Source of the DNA: Thiobius zoothamnicola
GTDB lineage: Bacteria > Pseudomonadota > Gammaproteobacteria > Chromatiales > Chromatiaceae
NCBI GenBank assembly: GCA_963678215.1
Contig: OY782758.1
Location: 1,984,001 to 2,048,000 of the forward strand
Length of the DNA: 64,000 nt
Direction of reading: 5' to 3'
Within the stretch, counting starts at the first letter, position 1, and each line of letters opens with the position of its first letter. Shown piece after piece: positions 32,912-41,921 of the stretch. Under the pieces are notes generated by a model that ran no database searches, was not told where the DNA came from, and was given only the letters and a program-made list of their open reading frames with translations. A program made the translations under genes and the position numbers.

Positions 32912-34996
32912 TTATTTGGCTTCTTTGCGTGCTTTCACTTCCTTGATGACCTCTTCAGCCACATTGGTTGGGCAGGGCGCATAGTGGGAAAACTCCATGG
33001 AGAATTGACCACGCCCGGAGGTCATGGTGCGTAGATCGCCAATGTAGCCAAACATTTCAGACAGTGGCGCATCCGCTTTAACTCGTACGCCGGTGTTGCC
33101 GGCTTCCTGGCCTTGAATCATGCCGCGACGGCGGTTCAAGTCGCCAATCACATCACCGACATGATCTTCTGGCGTGAACACGTCCACTTTCATGATCGGC
33201 TCCAGCAATTGCGGCGCGGCTTTTGGAATGGATTGGCGATAAGCTGCTTTGGCCGCAATTTCATACGCCACCGCCGAAGAATCCACCGGGTGGAAGCCGC
33301 CATCCATCAGAGTGATTTTGACATCCAGCAGGGGGAAGCCAGCCAAGGTGCCTTCCTGCATACTGTTCCCAAATCCTTTTTCCACCGCTGGCCAGAATTC
33401 ACGCGGTACGTTGCCGCCAGTGACTTTCGATTCAAATTCAAAGCCGCTGTTGGTTTCGCCTGGTTCGATGGTGTAATCAATTTTGGCGAACTGGCCTGAA
33501 CCACCGGTTTGTTTTTTATGTGTGTAGCTGTCTTCGACCGGACGGGTGATGGTTTCGCGGTAGGCCACTTGCGGTTTGCCCATTTCCACGTCCACGCCAT
33601 GGGTGCGTTTGAGAATGTCCACCTTGATGTCCAGGTGTAATTCACCCATGCCTTTGATGATGGTCTCGCCGGATTCTTCGTCGGTTTCGACGCGGAATGA
33701 AGGGTCTTCCTGCATCATTTTGTTCAGCGCGATGCCCATCTTTTCGGTGGAGCCTTTATCTTTGGGCTTGATTGCGATGGAGATGACCGGATCGGGGAAC
33801 ACCATGGGTTCAAGCGTTGCCGGTTTGTTCGGATCACACAAGGTGTGGCCGGTTTGGGTGTTCTTCAGACCGACCAGCGCAATGATGTCGCCCGCTTGTG
33901 CCGAATTCAGTTCCTTACGGTCATCCGCATGCATTTCGACAATCCGGCCAATCCGCTCGGTTTTGCCAGTGAACGTATTCAGCACGGTCATGCCTTTTTC
34001 GAGGTGGCCCGAGTAGATGCGGGTAAAGGTCAAGGCGCCAAAACGGTCATCCATGATTTTGAAGGCGAGCGCGCGTAAGGGGCCGTCTGGGTCAACAATG
34101 GCTTTTTCGCCAGTTTCGTTGCCTTCCATATCCACTTCAGGTTGGGGATCCACTTCAACGGGGTTGGGCAAATAATCCACCACGGCATCCAACACTAATT
34201 GGATACCTTTATTTTTAAAGGCTGAGCCACAATAGGTTGGGAAAAAGTCCAGCTTGCGGGTGCCTTCGCGGATACAACGCTTGATGTCTTCAATGGAGGG
34301 TTCTTCGCCTTCCAGATAAGCGCCCATCAAGTCATCGTCCTGTTCCACGGCGGCCTCAATCAACTGCTCGCGGTATTCTTCGACTTTATCGACCATATCG
34401 GCGGGCACGTCCTGAATTTCATATTTGGACGGATCGCCGGAATCATCCCAAATCCAGGCTTTACGGGTCAGCAAATCAATGATGCCGGTGAAATCATCTT
34501 CAGTGCCGATTGGCAGTACCATGACTAAAGGATTGGCACCAAGCACATTGGTCACTTGGTCCACCACCCGGTAGAAATCAGCGCCCAGACGATCCAGCTT
34601 ATTGACGAAGATAATACGCGCCACTTCGGATTCGTTAGCATAACGCCAGTTGGTTTCAGATTGAGGCTCCACGCCGCCTGAACCACAGAATACGCCGACA
34701 CCGCCATCCAGGACTTTCAACGAACGATACACTTCAATAGTGAAATCCACGTGCCCGGGCGTATCGATAATGTTCATCTGGTGATCTTTCCAGAAGCAAG
34801 TCGTCGCCGCTGACTGAATGGTGATGCCACGTTCACGTTCCTGATCCATGAAATCCGTAGTCGCCTCACCGTCATGCACTTCACCAATCTTATGCGTCTT
34901 ACCGGTCAGATTGAGAATGCGCTCGGTAGTGGTGGTTTTACCGGCATCAACGTGGGCGAAGATGCCGATGTTGCGATACAAATTGAGGTCAGTCAT
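32912..34996 (-). CDS. fusA: Elongation factor G (EF-G2 type)
   Basis: EF-G translocates the ribosome with GTP. The 694-residue protein has G1 AHVDAGKTTTTERIL, G3 DTPGHVDF, G4 NKLDR and all five domains to KEVKARKEAK. The start MTDLNLYRNIGIFAHVDAG and the segment VGVFCGSGGVEPQSETNWRY match the second EF-G of Vibrio and Pseudomonas (FusA2/EF-G II) rather than the rpsL-rpsG-linked copy. Consistent with this, no rpsL, rpsG or tuf is nearby. It probably coexists with a canonical fusA elsewhere. Divergent from gltX. Confidence 0.92.
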   Translation of the reverse strand: MTDLNLYRNIGIFAHVDAGKTTTTERILNLTGKTHKIGEVHDGEATTDFMDQERERGITIQSAATTCFWKDHQMNIIDTPGHVDFTIEVYRSLKVLDGGVGVFCGSGGVEPQSETNWRYANESEVARIIFVNKLDRLGADFYRVVDQVTNVLGANPLVMVLPIGTEDDFTGIIDLLTRKAWIWDDSGDPSKYEIQDVPADMVDKVEEYREQLIEAAVEQDDDLMGAYLEGEEPSIEDIKRCIREGTRKLDFFPTYCGSAFKNKGIQLVLDAVVDYLPNPVEVDPQPEVDMEGNETGEKAIVDPDGPLRALAFKIMDDRFGALTFTRIYSGHLEKGMTVLNTFTGKTERIGRIVEMHADDRKELNSAQAGDIIALVGLKNTQTGHTLCDPNKPATLEPMVFPDPVISIAIKPKDKGSTEKMGIALNKMMQEDPSFRVETDEESGETIIKGMGELHLDIKVDILKRTHGVDVEMGKPQVAYRETITRPVEDSYTHKKQTGGSGQFAKIDYTIEPGETNSGFEFESKVTGGNVPREFWPAVEKGFGNSMQEGTLAGFPLLDVKITLMDGGFHPVDSSAVAYEIAAKAAYRQSIPKAAPQLLEPIMKVDVFTPEDHVGDVIGDLNRRRGMIQGQEAGNTGVRVKADAPLSEMFGYIGDLRTMTSGRGQFSMEFSHYAPCPTNVAEEVIKEVKARKEAK

Positions 34997-35231
34997 CGTG
35001 GCTCTCTGTGGGATAGGGAGATAATAAAAATTCCTGGTAGGCGATAAAACAGTAAATCTTTGATTTATATAAAGATTCTAACGAAACCAGAATAAACAGG
35101 CGCGCATTTTAGCATTCACTGATGAAAAACACCCAAGAATTTTAATCGCATAACCGGAATTCACATCGGTGCTAGCCAATTCCATCCGCCCTGATAAAAT
35201 CCCCCGCCATGATTCTTTGTTGAATGGTTTT

Positions 35232-36632
35232 ATGACGACCAAAACCCGCTTTGCGCCCAGTCCGACCGGTTATTTACATGTCGGCGGTGCGCGTACTGCT
35301 TTATTTTCCTGGCTGCATGTCCGCCGTCATGGCGGCGATTTTGTCCTGCGCATTGAAGATACCGACCTGGAGCGCTCAACCCAGGCATCGGTGGATGCGA
35401 TTCTGCAAGGCATGGACTGGCTCGGGCTGGATTATGACGAAGGCCCTTTTTATCAAACCGAACGGTTTGACCGGTATAACGCGATCATTGATCAATTGAT
35501 CGAACAGGGTCTGGCGTACCGCTGCACCTGCTCCAAGGAACGCCTGGAGCAACTGCGCGAACAGCAGATGGCGGCCAAGCAAAAGCCGCGCTATGACGGG
35601 CACTGCCGTGATCGTGAGATTGGCCCGGATGAACCGCATGTGGTGCGTTTTCGCAATCCACTGGATGGCGAAGTGGTATTCAACGACCTGGTGCGTGGGC
35701 CTATCCGTGTCGCCAATCAGGAATTGGATGATTTGATTATCCGCCGTACCGATGGCGCGCCGACCTATAACCTGACCGTGGTGGTGGACGATCACGACAT
35801 GGGCATCACCCAGGTGATTCGTGGTGACGACCATATCAACAACACACCGCGCCAGATCAATCTGTATCAGGCATTGGGCTGGGAAATACCCGAATTCGCG
35901 CATTTGCCAATGATTCTGGGCGATGACGGCGCGCGCCTGTCCAAGCGGCACGGCGCAGTCAGTGTGATGCAATATTTTGAGGACGGCTATTTACCCGAGG
36001 CGCTGTTGAATTACTTGGTGCGTCTGGGCTGGTCGCATGGCGATCAGGAAATATTTTCCCTCGCCGAAATGACCGAATGGTTTGATCTGAGCGCAGTCAA
36101 CAAAGCACCTTCCAGTTTTAATACCGACAAGCTGAACTGGCTGAACCAGCACTACATCAAATCGGCTGATCCAGCGCGCATCGCTGAATTGGTGTTGCCG
36201 TACCTGAATGCGCTGGGCATTCAAACCAGCGTGAATGACAAGCTGATCGCTGTGGTGGAAGCGCAACGCGAACGCGCCAGCACCTTGGTTGAGTTGGCTG
36301 AAATCTCTGCGTTTTATTATCAGGATTTTGCTGAATACGATGCCAAGGCCGCGAAAAAAGCCTTCAAAGGCGATGCGGCAAAATGCTTGCGACATGTCGC
36401 CGCCAAGCTGGCTGAACTCAGCGAATGGCAACGCGAGCCGATTCATCAAGCAGTGGCCGATAGTGTCAGTGAATTGGATGTTGGGTTCGGCAAGGTCGCC
36501 ATGCCATTGCGCATTGCGGTAACTGGTGGATCGCCCTCGCCTGATTTGGATTTGACCTTGTATCTGGTGGGGCGGGAGGCTGTGTTGCGGCGGACGGATC
36601 AGGCCATTCGGAAAATTTCTCAGGCTACTTGA
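35232..36632 (+). CDS. gltX: Glutamyl-tRNA synthetase
   Basis: GltX charges tRNA-Glu. Class I motifs: RFAPSPTGYLHVGGARTALF (HIGH region) and ARLSKRHGAVSV (KMSKS region); length 466. I start at ATG 35232 (MTTKTRFAPSP); the frame is open to 35169 but the extra 21 residues are not family-like. A degenerate copy of the last ~75 bases before the gene's end appears at 38292-38365, beyond an inserted segment. Confidence 0.94.
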   Translation: MTTKTRFAPSPTGYLHVGGARTALFSWLHVRRHGGDFVLRIEDTDLERSTQASVDAILQGMDWLGLDYDEGPFYQTERFDRYNAIIDQLIEQGLAYRCTCSKERLEQLREQQMAAKQKPRYDGHCRDREIGPDEPHVVRFRNPLDGEVVFNDLVRGPIRVANQELDDLIIRRTDGAPTYNLTVVVDDHDMGITQVIRGDDHINNTPRQINLYQALGWEIPEFAHLPMILGDDGARLSKRHGAVSVMQYFEDGYLPEALLNYLVRLGWSHGDQEIFSLAEMTEWFDLSAVNKAPSSFNTDKLNWLNQHYIKSADPARIAELVLPYLNALGIQTSVNDKLIAVVEAQRERASTLVELAEISAFYYQDFAEYDAKAAKKAFKGDAAKCLRHVAAKLAELSEWQREPIHQAVADSVSELDVGFGKVAMPLRIAVTGGSPSPDLDLTLYLVGREAVLRRTDQAIRKISQAT

Positions 36633-36669
36633 ATGCGTAGCTGTTTGGCTACAAAGGAGCGAAGAGGCA

Positions 36670-37587
36670 TTGTTTAATCTGCTAATATCATCAGACCCAG
36701 AAAGTTGGGATTCCAGTCCTTATGAAATTGAACGAGGTCGCGCCGTTGTCGAATATACGGCTGAAGAAATCCGTGAACGATATAAATCATTCGACGAAAA
36801 AACCATTCGTGAATTAAAAAGCTTTCCATGTTTGTTTGTAATAGAGAATGAGCCTCGGGAATCAAGGGTTGGCTACATTAGCAACATACGAGTACGCCAA
36901 TCCACGGTTGTAATTGATTTTTCGTTTGATCAGATATTACCGTCTTTGCCTCCGGGAACTATTGAAAAATTGAGAATTGATATTGATTTAGGGCGCTGGG
37001 AATTGTCACGAACGCACTGGGCAGTTAAAGATGAACCTATCTTTGAAATACTCATTCGGAAAGGTTATATATCGCAGGAGCAATTAAATGCATCGCAGGC
37101 AATAAAAGAACTGCCGCCACTAAAAATGCCTTCACCTGCCGCTGGAGGAAAGTCGGTTTTCAATAAATTTCAAGTATTTATCGTTCACGGCCATGACGAA
37201 ATCGCCAAATTCGAAATATCTGATTTCATTGAAAGCTTAGGGTTAGAACCAATTATTCTGCATATGCAAGCCAGCTCGGGACGAACAATAATTGAGAAGA
37301 TTGAACATTACTCAAATGTTGGATTTGGTATCGTTTTATATACACCCTGTGATGTTGGATCAAAGGTCGGCGCATTAAATGGAAATTATCGGGCACGCCA
37401 GAATGTAGTTTTTGAGCATGGATACCTTATCGGAAAACTTGGTCGCCCCAGAGTTGCAGCGGTTGTAAAAGGTGCAGTAGAAACACCGAACGATATTAGT
37501 GGAGTTATTTATGTTGCTCTTGATGAACAAAGCAATTGGAAGGAAGAGCTAAAAAAGGAAATGAGAAGTGTTGGGTATGAAGTATAG
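36670..37587 (+). CDS. TIR-like nucleotide-binding protein (PF10137 type)
   Basis: The C-terminal half is the TIR_like (CAP12-type) domain: FQVFIVHGHDEIAKFEISDFIESLGLEPIIL, GRTIIEKIEHYSNVGFGIVLYTPCD and ARQNVVFEHGYLIGKLGR, where the Glu in the NVVFEHG helix is the NADase residue. Such domains are effectors of CBASS/Pycsar and other anti-phage systems that deplete NAD+. The N-terminal 150 residues are an accessory domain I cannot name. The start is TTG 36670. The stop touches an attC site, so it is an integron cassette gene. No cyclase is nearby, so it may sense infection itself or be orphaned. Confidence 0.8.
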   Translation: MFNLLISSDPESWDSSPYEIERGRAVVEYTAEEIRERYKSFDEKTIRELKSFPCLFVIENEPRESRVGYISNIRVRQSTVVIDFSFDQILPSLPPGTIEKLRIDIDLGRWELSRTHWAVKDEPIFEILIRKGYISQEQLNASQAIKELPPLKMPSPAAGGKSVFNKFQVFIVHGHDEIAKFEISDFIESLGLEPIILHMQASSGRTIIEKIEHYSNVGFGIVLYTPCDVGSKVGALNGNYRARQNVVFEHGYLIGKLGRPRVAAVVKGAVETPNDISGVIYVALDEQSNWKEELKKEMRSVGYEV

Positions 37588-37711
37588 CCCTAACATGGTT
37601 CCCTAGCAGAACCCGTAAGTTCCCCAAAACTGCGCGATTTTCTGTATATGGCTTCGCCATTGTTACGCAAACTTGGCTTCGCTTTGGGTGCTTTTGAGTT
37701 TGGCACTATGC
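37588..37711 (+). repeat. Integron attC-type site
   Basis: The sequence parallels the attC at 8079-8192: CCCTAAC at the left, CAGAACC, a central ATGGC..GCCAT stem, TTGGGT, TGAGTTTGGC and ACTATGC at the right. The right box differs from the expected GTTATGC by two bases at the crossover point, so this site is probably inactive. It follows the TIR-like gene directly. Confidence 0.65.
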
Positions 37712-37752
37712 TGATAATGTAATATTAGAATATCAATCTTTAGGGGCTGATT

Positions 37753-38019
37753 ATGCCAATAATATCGATGTTCTACGGAATAATAATCCGTATGTACCTT
37801 CTTGATAATAAGCATCATAACTTGCCGCATATTCATGCTAAATATACCGAATTTGAAGCTTCAATAAGTATTGAGAATGGAGAAATCCTCGCAGGCAAGT
37901 TGCCTAGGAAACAATTAAGGCTGGTCCAGGCTTGGATTGAACTTTATCGTGATGAGTTAATGGCGAATTGGGAAATTTCAATTAGCGGTGATAATCCATA
38001 TAAAATTAATCCTTTGTGA
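37753..38019 (+). CDS. DUF4160 protein
   Basis: The 88-residue protein starts MPIISMFYGIIIRMYLLDNK and has HNLPHIHAKYTEFEASISIENGEILAG, then RKQLRLVQAWIELYRDELMANW, the DUF4160 pattern (HxPHxHA plus KxLRLVxxWI). This small family almost always precedes DUF2442 genes, as here, and the pair is suspected to be a toxin-antitoxin-like module; activity is unknown. Within an integron cassette. Confidence 0.85.
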   Translation: MPIISMFYGIIIRMYLLDNKHHNLPHIHAKYTEFEASISIENGEILAGKLPRKQLRLVQAWIELYRDELMANWEISISGDNPYKINPL

Positions 38020-38029
38020 GGCTCTATAT

Positions 38030-38281
38030 ATGTATTGGGATGTCAAGGTTGTCAGGCCAAAACCAGATTATCAACTATATGTTGAAATTGAAGATGGTCG
38101 TAAAGGCTTGTTTGATATGAAGCCATACTTGGAGCATGGCGTATTTAGGGAGCTTAAGAATATGAATTATTTCAATCAGGTTGGGGTTTTTTTGGGTGCT
38201 GTAACTTGGCCGCATGAACAAGATATTGCGCCAGAGACATTAATGAATGAAATGCAGATTATAGGAGAAGAGCCAGCATAA
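38030..38281 (+). CDS. DUF2442 protein
   Basis: The 83-residue protein (MYWDVKVVRPKPDYQLYVEI, GRKGLFDMKPYLEHGVFREL, TWPHEQDIAPETL) is a complete DUF2442, partner of DUF4160. The start ATG is 38030; a longer frame from 37988 overlaps the previous gene. The TAA is inside an attC half-site. A second DUF2442 gene lies between secD and secF. Confidence 0.85.
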   Translation: MYWDVKVVRPKPDYQLYVEIEDGRKGLFDMKPYLEHGVFRELKNMNYFNQVGVFLGAVTWPHEQDIAPETLMNEMQIIGEEPA

Positions 38282-38291
38282 CAAAGCACTC
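38276..38291 (+). repeat. Truncated attC half-site
   Basis: GCATAACAAAGCACTC has the R''-L'' pattern of attC (compare GGCTAACAAGGCACTC at the other array). GCATAAC is the exact complement of GTTATGC, from which the R' box at 37705-37711 differs by two bases, as expected for one cassette. The site is cut off by the gltX-like repeat. Confidence 0.5.
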
Positions 38292-38365
38292 TATCAAGCG
38301 ATAGCTGATAGTGTTGGCGAAGTTGGATGTTGGTTCTGATAAAGTCGCCATGTTATTGTGTATTT
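38292..38365 (+). repeat. Degenerate duplicate of the gltX 3' end
   Basis: Runs such as ATCAAGC, TGATAGTGTT, TTGGATGTTGG and AAGTCGCCATG follow gltX 36443-36515 in order, with about three quarters of positions identical and small indels. It is no longer coding. It marks the far side of the cassette segment inserted after gltX. Confidence 0.65.
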
Positions 38366-38399
38366 AGGTATTGCCTACTAATTAAGTAGAGCTGCTGTA

Positions 38400-38520
38400 C
38401 TAACAGGCTGTCGGAATTCTACTCAGGTGGCTCGATACGGTGTTAAAAATGACCTCAGAATACTGATTTATGTCTTATAAACTCTGCTTTATCGGTCATT
38501 TTTCTTGGCTTTCCCTTTAC
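38400..38520 (+). mobile_element. Probable insertion-sequence end remnant
   Basis: The stretch AACAGGCTGTCGGAATTCT followed by GGCTCGATACGGTGTTAAAA resembles the terminal region of an IS I have seen in other proteobacteria, with no transposase frame. The assignment rests on recall only. Confidence 0.3.
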
Positions 38521-38551
38521 CTTGTTTGCCTGAAGAACTGGGAGAAATTAC

Positions 38552-38716
38552 ATGATAAAAGACCCTGTCATTGAGGAATTACATCGTTATCGGGAAGCTC
38601 ATGCTCGCCAATATGGCAATGATTTACGTCGGGAGGCATTGCGGGAAAAAGAAGCACAGTATCCGCTAGTAAATCGTACACCTAAGCCCCTTTCCAAAAA
38701 CATTGTCAGCTCATAA
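38552..38716 (+). CDS. Small hypothetical protein, toxin-antitoxin-like
   Basis: A 54-residue gene (MIKDPVIEELHRYREAHARQ, YGNDLRREALREKEAQY) with a GGGAGA ribosome site. The pattern PVIEELHRYREAHARQYG is seen in small accessory proteins often located with toxin-antitoxin genes; no function is known. It precedes an antitoxin-like gene by 30 bases. Confidence 0.55.
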   Translation: MIKDPVIEELHRYREAHARQYGNDLRREALREKEAQYPLVNRTPKPLSKNIVSS

Positions 38717-38746
38717 TCACATTCAGCCAATCCACAAGGAAATGCG

Positions 38747-38935
38747 ATGAACATTCAATTAAGTCAATATAATCCTCTGGATTTTCTGCAAGATGACAGC
38801 GAGATTGCTGCGTACCTTAATGATACTTATCTGGATGAAGATCCCAGGATGTTTCTTATGGCATTGGGTCACATCGCCAAAGCCAAAAATGTGTCATATG
38901 TTGCCGAACAATTCGGATTAAACAAAGAAAGCTAA
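38747..38935 (+). CDS. HI1420-type antitoxin, C-terminally truncated
   Basis: The 62 residues (PLDFLQDDSEIAAYLNDTYL, DPRMFLMALGHIAKAKNVSY, VAEQFGLNKES) match the N-terminal two thirds of the 'probable addiction module antidote' family that pairs with RelE-like killer proteins. Full members continue LYRALS..GNPEF...LKALGL, forming the helix-turn-helix; here a TAA stops after KES. No toxin is adjacent, so it is likely a remnant. It ends 12 bases before glnS. Confidence 0.65.
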   Translation: MNIQLSQYNPLDFLQDDSEIAAYLNDTYLDEDPRMFLMALGHIAKAKNVSYVAEQFGLNKES

Positions 38936-38947
38936 GCAGTCCTCAAC

Positions 38948-40600
38948 ATGTCAACAACCACACCCACCAACTTCATCCGCCAGATCATTGATCAGGACTT
39001 GGCATCAGGTAAAACCACCCAGGTGCATACGCGATTTCCACCCGAGCCGAACGGCTATTTGCACATTGGTCATGCCAAATCGATTGTGCTCAATTTCGGC
39101 ATCGGCGAAGACTATCAGGGTAAAACCAATCTACGTTTTGATGACACTAATCCGGCCAAAGAAGATTTAGCCTTCGTTGAAGCCATCAAATCGGATGTGC
39201 GTTGGTTGGGCTATGCATGGGACGGACTGCATTTCGCTTCGGACTATTTTGAGCAACTGTATGCTTTCGCCGTACAGTTGGTTGAACAGGGCAAAGCCTA
39301 TGTGTGTGATCTGGATGCAGAGCAGGTGCGTGAATACCGTGGCAGTTTGACTGAACCCGGCAAGCCCAGTCCGCACCGTGAACGTAGCGTGGCAGAGAAT
39401 CTGGATTTGCTGGCGCGGATGCGCGCGGGTGAATTTCCGGATGGCAGCCGCACTTTACGCGCCAAGATTGACATGGCGGCGCCGAACATGAATTTGCGCG
39501 ATCCGGCTCTGTACCGGATCCGGCATGGACTGGTGCATCACCAGACCGGCGCTGCCTGGTGTATCTACCCGATGTATGATTTCACTCACCCGATTTCGGA
39601 TGCTTTGGAAGGCATTACGCATTCGCTGTGCACACTTGAATTCGAAGATCACCGTCCGTTGTATGACTGGCTTTTGGACAACATCGCCATTGATCGCCAT
39701 CCGCAACAAATTGAATTCGCCCGGCTGAATCTTGAGTATGCCGTGATGAGCAAGCGCAAGCTGACCCAGCTTGTCAATGAAGGTCATGTGCAAGGCTGGG
39801 ATGACCCCAGAATGCCGACTATTGCCGGGTTGCGCCGACGCGGTTACACGCCGCAATCCATTCGCCAGTTTTGTTACATGATCGGCGTGACCAAATCGGA
39901 CAGTCTGGTTGAAATGGGCATGCTGGAAAGCGCCATCCGCACTGATCTGGATGCGAATGCGCCACGTCGCATGGCGGTACTCAAACCGCTCAAAGTGGTG
40001 ATCATCAATTACCCAGCAGATGGCACTGAACCGTTGCAAGCACCGAATCACCCGAAAAATGAAGCGATGGGTACGCGTGAAATCATCATGAGCCAGGAAA
40101 TTTATATCGACCAAGGTGATTTCCGCGAAAGCGCGAATAAAAAATACAAACGACTGGTGCTGGATGGCGAGGTGCGTCTGCGCAACGGTTATGTGATTCG
40201 CGCGAATGAAGCGATCAAAAATGACCAGGGCGACATCGTCGAACTGCGCTGTACTTATGACCCGGACACGCTGGGCAAGAACCCGGAAGGGCGCAAGGTG
40301 CGTGGTGTGATCCATTGGGTATCCGCCAGTCATGGGCTGCCTGCCGAAGTGCGTTTGTATGACCGGTTGTTTAAATCGCCTGAACCCGGCAAGGATGGTG
40401 ATTTTCTTGATGACATTAACCCGGATTCGCTGCAAGTGTTGTCAAACTGCGTGGTTGAACCGGCTTTGGCGAGTGCCACAACCGGTGAGCGTTTCCAGTT
40501 TGAGCGCGAGGGTTACTTCTGTTTGGATTTGGATAGTCGGCCCGGTGAACCACTTGTGTTCAATCAGATTGTAGGGTTACGGGATCTTGGTTTGAAGTGA
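38948..40600 (+). CDS. glnS: Glutaminyl-tRNA synthetase
   Basis: GlnS charges tRNA-Gln directly. The 550-residue protein has RFPPEPNGYLHIGHAKSI (HIGH), the KMSKS-like YAVMSKRKLTQLV and the two C-terminal beta-barrel anticodon domains (GEVRLRNGYVIRANEAIKND, VIHWVSASHGLPAEVRLYD). It is full length. gltX and glnS lie on the same strand 2.3 kb apart, separated by the relic cassette array. Confidence 0.95.
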   Translation: MSTTTPTNFIRQIIDQDLASGKTTQVHTRFPPEPNGYLHIGHAKSIVLNFGIGEDYQGKTNLRFDDTNPAKEDLAFVEAIKSDVRWLGYAWDGLHFASDYFEQLYAFAVQLVEQGKAYVCDLDAEQVREYRGSLTEPGKPSPHRERSVAENLDLLARMRAGEFPDGSRTLRAKIDMAAPNMNLRDPALYRIRHGLVHHQTGAAWCIYPMYDFTHPISDALEGITHSLCTLEFEDHRPLYDWLLDNIAIDRHPQQIEFARLNLEYAVMSKRKLTQLVNEGHVQGWDDPRMPTIAGLRRRGYTPQSIRQFCYMIGVTKSDSLVEMGMLESAIRTDLDANAPRRMAVLKPLKVVIINYPADGTEPLQAPNHPKNEAMGTREIIMSQEIYIDQGDFRESANKKYKRLVLDGEVRLRNGYVIRANEAIKNDQGDIVELRCTYDPDTLGKNPEGRKVRGVIHWVSASHGLPAEVRLYDRLFKSPEPGKDGDFLDDINPDSLQVLSNCVVEPALASATTGERFQFEREGYFCLDLDSRPGEPLVFNQIVGLRDLGLK

Positions 40601-40730
40601 GGTGAGCTGACAAACAACAATACGCCTGACGAGAATGTCATTGCCGTATTGATGGGCGGCGTGGCGCAAGGGTTAATGTTGTATGCTCGGCCTATAACAA
40701 GCTGCTTATACGAAGAAACCGGCCTTTGTC

Positions 40731-41921
40731 ATGCACATTGAACGAATCCGTCTGAAGAATTTCAAATCCTTTAAAGATGTGACCATCAAAAATATGCCAT
40801 CTTTCATGGTCGTGGTTGGCGCAAATGGAACCGGAAAAACCACATTATTTGATGTATTCGGTTTTTTGCGTGATTGCCTTACCTACAATGTTAAAAAAGC
40901 CTTACAAGCCAGGGGTGGATTCAAGGAATTACTCAGTCGGGACGCCAGGGAAAAGCAAATCGACATTGAAATTAAATTCCGCCTGGAAATTGCTGGAGTA
41001 GGGCGTTTGGTGACCTACCGTTTATCGATCACCGAGGAAAAAGGCAGGCCTTTGGTGAAGCGTGAGATATTGCGTTACAAGCGCGGTGCTTATGGATCGC
41101 CTTACCATTTCCTTGATTTCGCCAAAGGGCAAGGCACGGCGATTAATAACGAAGAGGATTTTAATTTACCGGACCACGAATTAAAGCGGGAATCCATCAC
41201 TTTGGATGCTCCCGATTTATTGGCGATTAAAGGACTTGGGCAGTTTTCGCGCTTCAAGGCGGCCAGTGCCTTTCGTCAACTGATTGAGCATTGGCAGGTG
41301 TCCGACTTCCATATTGATGTGGCGCGTGGCTCCAAGGACTCGACCGGCTATGATGACCATTTATCGATTACGGGTGATAACCTGCAATGGGTTGCGCGTA
41401 ATATCAAAGACAATCATCCGGAAATATTCAAGCACATTAAACAGGCGATGCAACGCAGAGTGCCGGGTATTGCGGATATTCAGACGCTGGATACAGAAGA
41501 CGGGCGCTTATTGTTGTCCTTTCAGGATGGCGCGTTTAAGGATCCCTTTATTGACCGCTATGTATCCGATGGCACCATCAAGATGTTTGCTTATCTTGTA
41601 CTGCTTTACGATCCCAAACCCCATCCATTGCTATGCGTGGAAGAACCTGAAAACCAGCTTTATCCAACCCTTTTATGGGAATTGGCGGAAGAATTCAGAG
41701 CATACGCCAGACGGGGCGGACAAGTTTGCGTATCGACCCATTCGCCCGATTTGTTGAATGCCACGCAATTGGAGGAAGTCTTCTGGCTGACGAAAAAAGA
41801 GGGATATACCCAGGTTCATCGTGCTAAAAATAATCAACAACTGGCGGCTTATATGGCTGAAGGTGACCAAATGGGCTACCTGTGGAAACAAGGACTTTTT
41901 ACGGGAGTTGATCCACAGTGA
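40731..41921 (+). CDS. AAA ATPase of a probable defence pair
   Basis: The 396-residue protein is an ABC/SMC-type AAA_21 ATPase: MHIERIRLKNFKSFKDV, Walker A VVGANGTGKTTLFD, Walker B LLCVEEPENQLYPTL and H-loop VCVSTHSPDLL. Similar ATPases are coupled to TOPRIM-like or DUF4276 proteins in anti-phage and abortive-infection systems (OLD/PARIS-like logic). Its stop overlaps the start of a DUF4276 gene (GTGA). The ATPase looks intact, but its partner is cut by an insertion element. Confidence 0.82.
   Translation: MHIERIRLKNFKSFKDVTIKNMPSFMVVVGANGTGKTTLFDVFGFLRDCLTYNVKKALQARGGFKELLSRDAREKQIDIEIKFRLEIAGVGRLVTYRLSITEEKGRPLVKREILRYKRGAYGSPYHFLDFAKGQGTAINNEEDFNLPDHELKRESITLDAPDLLAIKGLGQFSRFKAASAFRQLIEHWQVSDFHIDVARGSKDSTGYDDHLSITGDNLQWVARNIKDNHPEIFKHIKQAMQRRVPGIADIQTLDTEDGRLLLSFQDGAFKDPFIDRYVSDGTIKMFAYLVLLYDPKPHPLLCVEEPENQLYPTLLWELAEEFRAYARRGGQVCVSTHSPDLLNATQLEEVFWLTKKEGYTQVHRAKNNQQLAAYMAEGDQMGYLWKQGLFTGVDPQ

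Noticed and set aside
39455..40435. 326-codon minus-strand frame inside glnS
   Set aside because: A long shadow ORF caused by codon bias; glnS is fully conserved on the plus strand.
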